Shown: positions 8,325-16,676 of the stretch, piece after piece
How the letters are laid out: the number at the start of each line of letters is the position of its first letter
How positions within the stretch are numbered: the first letter of the stretch is position 1
DNA from: Verrucomicrobiota bacterium
GTDB lineage: Bacteria; Verrucomicrobiota; Verrucomicrobiia; Chthoniobacterales; SZAS-18
Assembly (NCBI GenBank): GCA_025353105.1
Contig: JANXRG010000039.1
Span: forward strand, 1-43,144
Direction: 5' to 3'
DNA length: 43,144 bases
Made by a program: the position numbers and the translations under genes
The notes under the pieces: generated by a model
What the model saw: the letters and a program-made list of their open reading frames with translations, nothing else
The model's database searches: none
What the model was told of the DNA's origin: nothing

Positions 8325-9449
8325 TCAAAGACCGACATCCCAATCCTTCCACACGGGTTCAAGTCCGTGGCGATCGCGCAGAACCGCCGAGATTTCCCCC
8401 GGCGATCGGTGGTCGGCGATCTCAAACTGGCTCGTCGCCAGCGCGTGCGCGCGATCGGGGAGTTCGACCTCCTGGCGCCGGCCGCGAACGGTGAGGTGCA
8501 GGTCGCCCCGGCCCTGGCCGGTGTAACCGCCAGGCTCCGTGTGGCTCCCCGCGCTCATCATCGTGAAGCCCAGCGGCAGAATCGCGTCCCGCAACGCCGC
8601 CGGCTCCCGCGTGCTGAGCACGAGTCCGACTTGCGGAAACGTCAGGCGCATCGCGCAGATCAACTGCACGAAATCGCGATCCGACAGCCATTCGCGCGGT
8701 TGAAATTCACCCGCGGCGGGACGCAGCCGCGGCAGCGCGACTGTCAGGTGCGAACGCCAGCAGACCCGCAGGATATGCTCGAGATGAGCCGCGAGCGCCC
8801 TCGCCTCAAAGCGCCAGTCGTGGAGACCGAAGAGTGCCCCAATGCCGATCCGCCGGAAGCCGGCCGCGTGCGCGCGCTCGGCGCAGTCGAGCCGCCAGTC
8901 GAAATCGCGTTTCGGGCCCGCCGTGTGCAGCTCCGCGTACGTCGGGCGGTGATACGTCTCCTGGTACACGACGAGGCCCTCCGCCCCGGCGGCCACGAGC
9001 GGCCGGTAGTCGGCGGTTTCCATCGGACCGAGCTCGAGCGAAATCGCGGGGATACCAACATCATCGCGGAGTCGGCGGATGCAAAGCTCGAGGTAATCGC
9101 CGGCGACGAATTTTGGATGCTCGCCCGCGACGAGCAGAATGTTCCGGAAGCCCTCGGCTGCGAGGTGGCGCTCCTCGGCGATCACCTGCTCTACATCGAG
9201 CGTGACGCGAAGGATCGGATTGTCCCGCGAAAAGCCGCAGTACTTGCAGTTGTTAATGCACTCGTTGGAGAGATACAGCGGCGCGAAGAGCCGCATGGCG
9301 CGGCCAAAATGTTTCATCGTCAGGGCGCGCGCCCGCGCCGCCCGCGCCTCCAGCTCCGCGTCACTGCACGGGTCGAGCAACTGCCCAAACGCGCGCAGGG
9401 ACGGGCCCGGCGCGGCGATGGCGCGATCGATGAGCTGGGAAAATGCCAT
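8325..9449 (-). CDS. thiH: 2-iminoacetate synthase ThiH (radical SAM)
   Basis: Radical SAM tyrosine lyase that makes dehydroglycine for thiazole formation in anaerobic-type thiamine synthesis. The 374-residue product has the cluster motif CINNCKYC (C64, C68, C71) and continues with GFSRDNPI. The conserved YQETYHRPTY and GLHDWRFEA segments, and MMSAGSHTEPGGY near the C-terminus, fit ThiH. The ATG at 9449 gives the expected N-terminus. thiS follows after 23 nt. Using ThiH rather than the oxygen-dependent glycine oxidase ThiO is seen in many Gram-negative bacteria. No TPP riboswitch motif is visible upstream (9450-9601). Confidence 0.94.
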   Translation of the reverse strand: MAFSQLIDRAIAAPGPSLRAFGQLLDPCSDAELEARAARARALTMKHFGRAMRLFAPLYLSNECINNCKYCGFSRDNPILRVTLDVEQVIAEERHLAAEGFRNILLVAGEHPKFVAGDYLELCIRRLRDDVGIPAISLELGPMETADYRPLVAAGAEGLVVYQETYHRPTYAELHTAGPKRDFDWRLDCAERAHAAGFRRIGIGALFGLHDWRFEARALAAHLEHILRVCWRSHLTVALPRLRPAAGEFQPREWLSDRDFVQLICAMRLTFPQVGLVLSTREPAALRDAILPLGFTMMSAGSHTEPGGYTGQGRGDLHLTVRGRRQEVELPDRAHALATSQFEIADHRSPGEISAVLRDRHGLEPVWKDWDVGL

Positions 9450-9601
9450 GGCGACGGTTGACCGGAGCAAGCCTATCACTTAGACGGTGGCGGCGCACGT
9501 TGCCATCCGGCCAGGGGTTGACCGGGCGGGGTTTCGGGCGCCCATTTCCCGCTTCCACCTTTTTCATCGCACGCCACATCCGTTGGACCGTCTCATCTCG
9601 T

Positions 9602-10777
9602 ATGGCCACCGTGGGCACATTTTCCAAACTCGGTCCGGGAGGCGGTCTCTCCCGCGGGCTGCTGGCGGCCGTCCCGGCCGCAGACGGGATCACCGCCGCA
9701 GACCTCGCGGCGTTGCAGGCGGCGGTCGACAGGTTCATGGCGGAATACCTGGCGCACGCCCGGCCCGAGTACGCGCGCCAATCGATCAACGCCGCGTTGT
9801 ACGACGACGCGATGGAATTTCTCTGCCGTCCGGGCAAGCGGCTGCGGCCCCTGCTCTTCCTGCTGGCCCACCGCATCTTCCGGCGGCCCGATGACCCGAC
9901 GAGCGAGCGCGACCTGCTCGCGCTCGGCACCAGCTTGGAGTTGCTGCACGGCTTCATCCTCATCCACGACGACATCATCGATCGCTCCGAAACGCGCCGC
10001 GGCCTGCCCACGCTGCACCGCGTGCTCGAGGCGAGGTTGCCCGCGTTTGCGGACCGCGATCGCGCGGGGAAAAATCTGTCGCTCGTGATCGGCGACATTC
10101 TGTTCGCGCTCGCGCAGCAATGTTTACTCGACGCGGAGTCGGTCGACCCCGCCAAGCGCCTGCAACTCAGCCGCATGCTGCTGGGCTGTCTCGTCGAGAC
10201 CGGCTTCGGCGAAGCGGCGGACATCATTTACGGCACGCGCGACATCTCAAAGATCAGCCACGGCGAAATCGAGCGGATGTACCTGCTCAAGACGACGCGG
10301 TACACGATCGAGGGCCCCCTCGCGATGGCGGCGACCCTCGCCGGCGCGGCGCCGGCCGCCATCCGGCAAATCGCGCGCGTCGCGCTCCCGGCGGGACTCG
10401 CCTTTCAGATCCAGAACGATCTCCAGGAATTCGCGCGGTTTGAAATCAGCGACACCGAGGTGCCCGCAGATATTCTCGAGGGCAAGAAAACGCTGCTGAT
10501 TCACACGGCGTTTGAATTGTTGGGCGATACCGATCGCAGCCTGCTTCAGCTTTGTTTCAGCGGCACGTCGCCCAGCGAGGCGACCGTCTCCAAGGCTCGC
10601 GAACTCATCGCCCGGAGCGGGGCCGTCGCCAAGCTCCACGAGCGGATGGTGGAGTTGCTCGCCGAGGCCGACGCGGCCGCGCATTCCAGCGCGTTTTCGA
10701 TGGAAGAGCAACACGGGTTGGTTGCGTTGATCCGGATGGTGCGCGAGGCGGCCAATCGATCGAAATCGGCGGCCTGA
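9602..10777 (+). CDS. crtE: Polyprenyl diphosphate synthase of the carotenoid cluster (CrtE-like)
   Basis: Trans-prenyltransferase that extends isoprenyl diphosphates, probably supplying the phytoene-type precursor. The 391-residue product has GKRLRP (residues 78-83) and the first Asp-rich motif IHDDIIDRSE (DDIID, 123-127). The second motif is changed: where DDxxD is usual, residues 272-276 read NDLQE in the context FQIQNDLQEF. It keeps KISHGEIERMYLLKTTRYT. At 391 residues it is longer than typical GGPP synthases (~300), with an N-terminal extension of about 35 residues. The ATG at 9602 is chosen; an upstream ATG at 9443 would overlap thiH and give an Arg-rich tail. It stands 28 nt before crtI. 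FPP or GGPP as product cannot be decided from the sequence. Confidence 0.85.
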   Translation: MATVGTFSKLGPGGGLSRGLLAAVPAADGITAADLAALQAAVDRFMAEYLAHARPEYARQSINAALYDDAMEFLCRPGKRLRPLLFLLAHRIFRRPDDPTSERDLLALGTSLELLHGFILIHDDIIDRSETRRGLPTLHRVLEARLPAFADRDRAGKNLSLVIGDILFALAQQCLLDAESVDPAKRLQLSRMLLGCLVETGFGEAADIIYGTRDISKISHGEIERMYLLKTTRYTIEGPLAMAATLAGAAPAAIRQIARVALPAGLAFQIQNDLQEFARFEISDTEVPADILEGKKTLLIHTAFELLGDTDRSLLQLCFSGTSPSEATVSKARELIARSGAVAKLHERMVELLAEADAAAHSSAFSMEEQHGLVALIRMVREAANRSKSAA

Positions 10778-10805
10778 TTGGCCCCGCCGCACCCCGCGTC
10801 CGTCC

Positions 10806-12347
10806 ATGACCGTCTCCATCCGCGTTCCCCCGCCGCCAAAAGCCGCTGCCGCAGCCGCGGACCGCAAGCCGCGCGCGGTCGTCATTGGGAGCGGCCTCGG
10901 CGGCATCGGGGCCGCCATCCGACTGCAGGTGCGCGGTTATCAGGTCACGCTGCTCGAGATGCGCGACAAGCCCGGGGGCCGCGCCTACGTCTATGAGCAG
11001 GATGGTTTCACGTTTGACGCGGGACCGACCATCGTCACGGCGCCCTTCCTGATCGACGAGCTCTTCGCGCTGGCCGGCGAGCGAACGGCGGACCACGTGA
11101 AGATCGTGCCGTGCTCGCCCTTTTATCGCATCCGGTTTCACGATGGTCGCGTCTTCGATTACACGGGCGATGAGGCGGAGATTATCGACGAGATCCGGAA
11201 ATTCGAACCCGCCGATGTGCCCGGGTACAAGCGCTTCGTGGAGCGTTCGCGCGCGATTTTCGACAAGGCCTTCACGGAGCTCGCGGACAAACCGTTTTCG
11301 AGCATCTGGGACATGCTGAAGATCGCGCCCGACCTCCTGAAGCTTCAATCGCACGAGTCGGTATTTAAGCTCATCTCGCGGTACATCAAGAACCCGCACC
11401 TGCGACAGGTGTTCAGTTTTCATCCGCTCTTGATCGGCGGCAATCCGTTCCAATCGAGCTCGATCTATTCGATGATTCATTATCTCGAGCGGAAGTGGGG
11501 GGTTCATTCCGCGATCGGTGGCACCGGCGCAATCGTGCGCGCGCTCCTCGAGATGTTTGCGCGGCTCGGCGGGGAATTGCACCTCAATGCGCGCGTGGAG
11601 AAGATCCAGATCGAGAAGGGCGCAGCGACCGGCGTGGAGCTGGCCGATGGCCGGCAGTTCCCGGCGCGCATCGTGGTTTCGAATGGCGACGTTGCGAACA
11701 CGTATCGCAAGATGATTGCGCCGAAATGGCGGCGGAAATGGACCGACCGAAAGCTCGAGCGAATGCGGTATTCGATGGGCCTGTTCGTGCTCTATTTCGG
11801 AACCAACCGCACCTACGAGCATCTCGCGCATCACACCATCGTGCTGGGTCCGCGCTACCGCGAGTTGCTGCAGGAGATCTTCGTCGAGAAACATCTCGCC
11901 GAGGATTTTTCCCTCTATCTGCATGCGCCGACGCGCACCGACCCGAACCTCGCGCCGCCCGGTTGCGAATGTTTCTACGTGCTCTCGCCCGTGCCGAATC
12001 TGCTGGGTGGGCAGGATTGGGAGGCGGTGAAGGAGCGCTACGCTGACGCGATTCTTGCCTCGCTCGAAATCCCGGGGCTGTGTCCGGATGTGCGCAAGCA
12101 TGTCATCACGAGGCGCATCATGACGCCGCTCGATTTCGAACGGGATCTCGATGCGTACGTTGGCAGTGCTTTTCAGTTTGAGCCGATCCTCACGCAGAGC
12201 GCGTGGTTCCGACCGCACAACGAGAGCGAGGACGTGCGCGGGCTGTATTTCTGCGGCGCGGGCACCCATCCGGGCGCCGGTATGCCCGGCGTGCTCTCGA
12301 GCGCGAAGCTGCTCGACCGGGTGATTCCGGAAGCGGTGCCGGCGTAG
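10806..12347 (+). CDS. crtI: Phytoene desaturase-type carotenoid oxidoreductase (CrtI/CrtN family)
   Basis: FAD-dependent desaturase that introduces conjugated double bonds into phytoene or diapophytoene at the membrane. The 513-residue product has the dinucleotide-binding GSGLGGIG (residues 28-35), then KPGGRAYVYEQDGFTFDAGP, SIYSMIHYLERKWGV, and the C-terminal family signature LYFCGAGTHPGAGMPGVLSS. An Ala/Pro-rich N-terminal leader of about 22 residues precedes the Rossmann motif. It follows the prenyl synthase by 28 nt and is separated from crtB by an opposing gene. Whether it acts on C40 or C30 substrates is open. Confidence 0.93.
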   Translation: MTVSIRVPPPPKAAAAAADRKPRAVVIGSGLGGIGAAIRLQVRGYQVTLLEMRDKPGGRAYVYEQDGFTFDAGPTIVTAPFLIDELFALAGERTADHVKIVPCSPFYRIRFHDGRVFDYTGDEAEIIDEIRKFEPADVPGYKRFVERSRAIFDKAFTELADKPFSSIWDMLKIAPDLLKLQSHESVFKLISRYIKNPHLRQVFSFHPLLIGGNPFQSSSIYSMIHYLERKWGVHSAIGGTGAIVRALLEMFARLGGELHLNARVEKIQIEKGAATGVELADGRQFPARIVVSNGDVANTYRKMIAPKWRRKWTDRKLERMRYSMGLFVLYFGTNRTYEHLAHHTIVLGPRYRELLQEIFVEKHLAEDFSLYLHAPTRTDPNLAPPGCECFYVLSPVPNLLGGQDWEAVKERYADAILASLEIPGLCPDVRKHVITRRIMTPLDFERDLDAYVGSAFQFEPILTQSAWFRPHNESEDVRGLYFCGAGTHPGAGMPGVLSSAKLLDRVIPEAVPA

Positions 12348-12397
12348 GGAAATGCCGAATGGCGAATACCAAACGCCGATCGGTGATCGGTGCGGCC

Positions 12398-13210
12398 CTA
12401 CTTTCCCGGCCAGGTGGGAAGGTCGACGAGAAATTCAGGGCAGACCCCGCCGACCCACACGTCCTTCTCATCGATCTTCCTCGCGTACACGAGCCGCGAC
12501 AACAGGCTTACGACGACCGCCGAAACGAGCAAAAGAAGCGGTAGAATCCACAGCGCGTTCTCCACCTTGTAGGCAATAAGCAGGCCGACGGAGACCGGCA
12601 CCGCGAGGAGCAGGAGCCAGGAGAGAACAATCTTCCACCGTCGTCGAACCACGTGGGCGTGACAGACCGAGAGTTCGACTTGCACCGTCTTTCTCACGAT
12701 GAGGGCGACCACCAGGTACACCAACAGATTCACGAGAATCGTGAGATAAACCGCCGGATGATGCCAATAGAGGCGGCGTTTCAGGCGGCGGAGGTTGGCG
12801 GTGGTGTTGCAATGCACGCATCGCTCCGGCAACTGCGCGTCGCGAGCCGCGACAAGCGTCTTCCCGCTGCGCCACAGCCGGCCCGGCATTGTCACCTCCC
12901 CCTCGTGTAACATTTGCAGACGCGCCGGCTTGCACCGCGCGCACACCGTTGCCCCCGCGATCGTCACCAGGTCGCCGGCCGGAAACGTGCCGCCGCAATC
13001 CTGGCAGAGCTCCGGGGTGGCCAGCGCGACCGAGACCGGATACCCGACGGCGGCGACGGTCCCAACGCTCGAGCGCGGCTGCCACTCCGTCATGCCCTCG
13101 CGCCACACGAGCGTATCCGGGGCGATCGTTCCAACCGCGGCCAGGCTCTCGAATTCCGCCGCCGGAATCGGTCCCACCGCATGCCCACCGCTTTCGTAAA
13201 ACCAGTTCAT
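12398..13210 (-). CDS. GYF_2 (DUF4339) domain membrane protein with Cys pairs
   Basis: Unknown function. The 270-residue product starts with a GYF_2-type domain: MNWFYESGGHAVGPI, then TLVWREGMTEWQP at residues 33-45. Three CxxC pairs follow (C69/C72, C90/C93, C131/C134), likely binding zinc. Three hydrophobic segments near 154-172, 195-214 and 219-240 anchor it in the inner membrane. The gene runs against the carotenoid genes and lies between crtI and crtB, so it interrupts the cluster. It is divergent from crtB with 97 nt between starts. Nothing in it points to carotenoid chemistry. Confidence 0.8.
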   Translation of the reverse strand: MNWFYESGGHAVGPIPAAEFESLAAVGTIAPDTLVWREGMTEWQPRSSVGTVAAVGYPVSVALATPELCQDCGGTFPAGDLVTIAGATVCARCKPARLQMLHEGEVTMPGRLWRSGKTLVAARDAQLPERCVHCNTTANLRRLKRRLYWHHPAVYLTILVNLLVYLVVALIVRKTVQVELSVCHAHVVRRRWKIVLSWLLLLAVPVSVGLLIAYKVENALWILPLLLLVSAVVVSLLSRLVYARKIDEKDVWVGGVCPEFLVDLPTWPGK

Positions 13211-13307
13211 CCATCGACTTCAGAATTCTCCCGCCAGCAACGCAAGCCCAATCGCGCGCGGGGAACACTTTGACTTTCCGGTCGCGCCGCGTTCCGCTCC
13301 CTGCGCC

Positions 13308-14216
13308 GTGTCGATTCCCAACGCCCTCGCCGCCAGCCATGCGTCCTGCCACGCGGCGACGCGGCGGCATGCACGCAGTTTCTATTTTTCGTCGTTCGCA
13401 CTGCCGCGCGAAAAGAAACGCGCGGCGTACGCGGTCTACGCCTATTGCCGTTATGCCGATGATCTGGTCGACCGTGCGATCTCGATCGAGGGACTCGACG
13501 TAATTCTCCGGCAACTGGCGGACAACTTCGACTGCATCCTCGATGGAGGTCGCGAGGATCTCCCATTTGCGCCCGCCTTCGCCTGGGCCGTGCGACGCTT
13601 TGACATCGAGAAACAGTATTTCCTCGATCTCCTGCGTGGTGTCGCGATGGATCTCGGCCCGGTCAAGATCCCGGACTGGCCCGCCCTGCGGGACTATTGT
13701 TACCACGTCGCATCGGTCGTGGGCTTGATGATGGCACGCATCTTCGAGCTGCGCGATCCCGCGGGCCTCGAGCGCGCGATCGACCTCGGCATCGCCATGC
13801 AGCTCACGAACATTGCGCGCGACGTTGGCGAGGACTGGCGCAATGGCGGTCGCGTCTATCTGCCGGCGACCGAGCTGGTCGAACACGGTGTGAATCTGGC
13901 CGACGAGATGACGCATCCGGCCAAGCCGGGCGCAGATTTTGTCCGCCTGATGCAATTCCAGATCGCGCGGGCTCGGGAATTCTACGCGCGCTCGGAGCCC
14001 GGCATTCCGCTGCTGGCCGACGACGGTTCGCAGTACACCGTCTGGCTGATGCGTCACGTGTACGCCGGCATTCTCGACGAGATCGAGCACCTCGACTACC
14101 GCGTGCTCGATCGCCGCGCCGCCACGTCGCTGCCGCGGAAGATTCTCCTCGCGATGAAAGCGCGCCGCGCGCTCAAAGCAACAAGGAGGAAGGAAGAAGG
14201 AAGAATCCAGAAATAA
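13308..14216 (+). CDS. crtB: Phytoene/squalene-type synthase (CrtB family)
   Basis: Head-to-head prenyl transferase joining two GGPP (phytoene) or two FPP (diapophytoene). The 302-residue product has SFYFSSFALP, YAYCRYADDLVD (Asp motif 51-55) and QLTNIARDVGEDW (Asp motif 172-176), the two diphosphate-binding motifs, and RVYLP. The start is GTG at 13308; no ATG fits the conserved N-terminus. The last dozen residues, rich in Arg, Lys and Glu (ATRRKEEGRIQK), are encoded by the left arm of an inverted repeat, so the natural end of the family is probably near residue 290. The acyltransferase gene follows 65 nt later. Confidence 0.93.
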   Translation: MSIPNALAASHASCHAATRRHARSFYFSSFALPREKKRAAYAVYAYCRYADDLVDRAISIEGLDVILRQLADNFDCILDGGREDLPFAPAFAWAVRRFDIEKQYFLDLLRGVAMDLGPVKIPDWPALRDYCYHVASVVGLMMARIFELRDPAGLERAIDLGIAMQLTNIARDVGEDWRNGGRVYLPATELVEHGVNLADEMTHPAKPGADFVRLMQFQIARAREFYARSEPGIPLLADDGSQYTVWLMRHVYAGILDEIEHLDYRVLDRRAATSLPRKILLAMKARRALKATRRKEEGRIQK

Positions 14217-14277
14217 CTCCTCAGCGCGTTGGATCTCTGCGCTTGTTCCTTGTTCCCTCCTCCTTGTTCCTTTCCCT
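14176..14277. repeat. Inverted repeat, AGGAAGG-type words, at the crtB end
   Basis: The left arm (14176-14203) reads ACAAGGAGGAAGGAAGAAGG and the right arm (about 14244-14277) is its degenerate reverse complement (TTCCTTGTTCCCTCCTCCTT). The words have a 7-bp period. The left arm is translated as the C-terminus of crtB, and the right arm sits directly upstream of the acyltransferase ATG. The same word family occurs at 28994-29140. Confidence 0.75.
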
Positions 14278-14281
14278 GCCC

Positions 14282-15022
14282 ATGATCCCGGCGAAAAAAT
14301 CACGATTGGCCGACGCCACGATTGGCAGAGTGATTGCAGGTTCTATCCGCCGCCGCTTCCGCGCGGTGTACGTCATCGGGGCGGAAAACCTCGCGCGACT
14401 CGATCCGTCGCAGCCGGTCATCGGCTGCTCGAATCACACGAACTGGTGGGATGGATTCGTGCTTTACGCGTTTGCCCGGAGACGCCTCCCGGTTCGCGCC
14501 TTTCATCTCGCGATGGACGAGCGGAACCTCGCACGCTATTTCTTTTTCCCGTGGCTCGGCGTTTTCGGAGTCGGCCTGGAGGGCGCCGCCGACGCGATCG
14601 CCGGTCTGCGCTACGCGGTTCGCCTGCTGCGCGGCCATCCCGACCGGATCGCGTGGATCTTCGTGCAGGGCAAGCTCACGTCGCCCCGCGAAACGATTGT
14701 CGCGAAGCCCGGAGCCACGTTCATCGCGCGTCAGGCCGGCGCCCAGATCCTACCCCTGGTCCTGCGCTACGAGTGGCTGATCGAATCGAAACCCACGGTT
14801 TTCATTTCGATCGCCGAACCGCTCCCCGCGGGGACGCAACCGGACGCGATCGCCGCGCGGTTGAACGGTTTGAACGCGGAACTTTGCGCGCGAATTGACC
14901 TGTCGGCCCGCGACGGCTTCGAGCCCGTGTTCCCGGCGCGACTCTCATTGAATAAGCGGTGGGACTATCTCCGGCACGTCGCGACCGGCCGGCGCGCAGA
15001 ATTTGAGCGCGACAACCGGTGA
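14282..15022 (+). CDS. PlsC-type acyltransferase in the carotenoid cluster
   Basis: Glycerol-3-phosphate/lysophosphatidate acyltransferase fold, 246 residues. The HX4D catalytic motif is NHTNWWDG (His52, Asp57). Later blocks include WIFVQGKLTSPRE and KPGATFIARQAGAQILPL, in the place of the usual FPEGTRS. Position between crtB and a glycosyltransferase, with a 4-nt overlap to the latter, suggests it acylates a glycosylated carotenoid, in the way CrtO acts in staphyloxanthin synthesis. That role is inferred from context; a phospholipid acyltransferase cannot be excluded. The ATG at 14282 is used, although the frame is open far upstream through crtB. Confidence 0.82.
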   Translation: MIPAKKSRLADATIGRVIAGSIRRRFRAVYVIGAENLARLDPSQPVIGCSNHTNWWDGFVLYAFARRRLPVRAFHLAMDERNLARYFFFPWLGVFGVGLEGAADAIAGLRYAVRLLRGHPDRIAWIFVQGKLTSPRETIVAKPGATFIARQAGAQILPLVLRYEWLIESKPTVFISIAEPLPAGTQPDAIAARLNGLNAELCARIDLSARDGFEPVFPARLSLNKRWDYLRHVATGRRAEFERDNR

Positions 15023-16233
15023 CGATCACGCGCATGAGTTTCGCCCTCGTCTTTCACGCGGTGATCGGGTTCGTCCTGCTGCAGACGCTCGCGTCGATCT
15101 TCGTGAATCTTTTCCTCTTCCGCCGGCCGCGCCGGACGTCGACGGCCCCGGCGAATCCAGTGCTCGTCTCGATCCTCGTGCCGGCGCGCAACGAGGAGCC
15201 GCGTCTGCCGCGGTGTCTCGATTCGCTTCTCGCGCAGACGTATCCGAATTTTGAGATCGTGGTGCTGGACGACAATTCGACGGACGGCACGTCACGCGTG
15301 GCCCTCGAGCGCGGCTTCTCCACCGATGCCGGCGCGGCGCGGCGGTTATTGAGCGGCGCCGCTCTTCCACCCGGCTGGACCGGCAAGGGCTGGGCCTGTC
15401 ATCAACTCGCGCAGGCGGCGCGCGGAGAATACCTGCTGTTCACCGATGCGGACACCCACCATGCGCCCGACTGTCTCGCCACCGCCATCACGCATGCGAT
15501 CGAAGAGCGCGCCGACCTGTTGGCCGCGTGGCCGCGACAAATCACGCTGACGTGGTCGGAGCGACTCGTCATCCCGCTGATCGGCCTCTTGATCCTCGGT
15601 TTCATGCCGCATCTTTTCATCTGGCTGCCGCAACGTTTCCCGGCGCTCGCGAAACGAATCCCTCGGCAATGGCTCTGGGGTCTCGGCGGAGCCAACGGCC
15701 AGTTTCTTTTGTTTCGCCGCGCGGCGTACGATACAATCGGCGGCCACGAGGCCGTGCGCGATCACCTCGTCGAGGACGTCGCTCTCGCGCGTCGCATCAC
15801 GCAGCGCATCCGGGACGGCATGCGGCTGATTAATTGCGACGGCTCACAAATCGTGAGCTGCCGGATGTACGAAAACCTCGCGGGCGTCTGGGAGGGCTTC
15901 ACCAAGAACCTGCGCGCCGCGTTCGACAATCGCGTCGCGGTGTTCCTCGGTTTTGGGTTGATGCAAGTTGTCTGCTTCGTGTTCCCGTTTGCGATGGCCG
16001 GCGCGCCTAGATGGCTCGGTCCGTGGTGGAAGATGGCGGTACTCGAGGTCGCACTGATTTATCTTATCCGCATTATCCTCACGCTGCGACTCGGCACGTC
16101 GTGGCTAAGCTGCGTCCTGCATCCCGTTGCCCAACTCTTCGCCCTGACAATCGGGTTGAACAGCTGGCGGTTGAGCCGCGGCAAGGGCGTCCGGTGGAAG
16201 GGACGCACCTACACGATAGGCGAGACCGTCTGA
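15019..16233 (+). CDS. Family 2 glycosyltransferase (CrtQ-like), membrane-bound
   Basis: The 404-residue product has an N-terminal membrane segment (about 8-34), the GT-A core SILVPARNEEPRLPRCLDSL, VVLDDNSTDGT, the metal-binding TDADT (142-146), HLVEDVALARR as catalytic/acceptor motif, and hydrophobic C-terminal segments. This architecture is that of glycosyltransferases such as CrtQ that add a sugar to carotenoid acids. The GTG start at 15019 overlaps the acyltransferase stop (GTGA), which supports translational coupling; a later ATG at 15034 is possible. With the acyltransferase it predicts an acylated glycosyl carotenoid; the sugar and backbone remain unknown. Confidence 0.85.
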   Translation: MTITRMSFALVFHAVIGFVLLQTLASIFVNLFLFRRPRRTSTAPANPVLVSILVPARNEEPRLPRCLDSLLAQTYPNFEIVVLDDNSTDGTSRVALERGFSTDAGAARRLLSGAALPPGWTGKGWACHQLAQAARGEYLLFTDADTHHAPDCLATAITHAIEERADLLAAWPRQITLTWSERLVIPLIGLLILGFMPHLFIWLPQRFPALAKRIPRQWLWGLGGANGQFLLFRRAAYDTIGGHEAVRDHLVEDVALARRITQRIRDGMRLINCDGSQIVSCRMYENLAGVWEGFTKNLRAAFDNRVAVFLGFGLMQVVCFVFPFAMAGAPRWLGPWWKMAVLEVALIYLIRIILTLRLGTSWLSCVLHPVAQLFALTIGLNSWRLSRGKGVRWKGRTYTIGETV

Positions 16234-16255
16234 GGCGGCCGCCGCGCCGCCGGCG

Positions 16256-16636
16256 TCACTTCGGACGCTGGATCAACTCGACCTCGTAACCCTCGGGCGC
16301 GTCGATGAACGCGATCACGCTGCCGGTGCCGCTCTGGTGCGGGCCGTCGGTGAGCGGGTAACCGAGCTTGCTGCTGTGCGCGGCGAAGGCCTCAATGTCA
16401 TCGACCTCGAACGCGAGATGCGTGAGGTCCGGGCCCATCTGCACGGGACCGCTGGCGTCAAACTTGCAGATCTCGATCAGCTCCTCGCTGCCCGGCGCCT
16501 TGAAGAACACGAGCTGCGATCCGCGGCCGGAGGTGTGACGCGAGATTTCCGCGAGCCCGAGGACATCGCGATAAAATTTCACCGTCTTCTCGAGATCATG
16601 AACGCGGTAGCGGGTGTGCAGAAGTTTGGTGACCAT
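16256..16636 (-). CDS. gloA: Lactoylglutathione lyase / glyoxalase I family protein
   Basis: The VOC-fold product of 126 residues has the metal ligands in order: His in LLHTRYRV, Glu in ELIEICKF, His in DLTHLAFEV and Glu in GYEVELIQ. RYRVHDLEKTVKFYRDVLGL is the typical start. The expected reaction is isomerisation of the methylglyoxal-thiol hemithioacetal. The region that decides glutathione use cannot be judged without alignment. It lies 40 nt after trpE on the same strand and may be the last gene of a hisI-trpE-gloA unit. It converges with the glycosyltransferase. Confidence 0.85.
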   Translation of the reverse strand: MVTKLLHTRYRVHDLEKTVKFYRDVLGLAEISRHTSGRGSQLVFFKAPGSEELIEICKFDASGPVQMGPDLTHLAFEVDDIEAFAAHSSKLGYPLTDGPHQSGTGSVIAFIDAPEGYEVELIQRPK

Positions 16637-16676
16637 GGAAGCGGATTCGAATTGGGATGGGTTTGCGTTGGAAGAA

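Noticed and set aside
9450-9601. TPP riboswitch or clear promoter between thiH and the prenyl synthase
   Set aside because: No thi-box core sequence was found on either strand; TTGACC at 9458 has only a poor -10 match at 17-nt spacing.
13697-14281. Upstream extension of the acyltransferase frame into crtB
   Set aside because: It would give an Arg-rich unrelated N-terminus; the ATG at 14282 starts the conserved domain.
12468-14303. 611-codon minus-strand open frame
   Set aside because: Shadow of crtB and of the GYF-domain gene in another frame; its composition is not protein-like.
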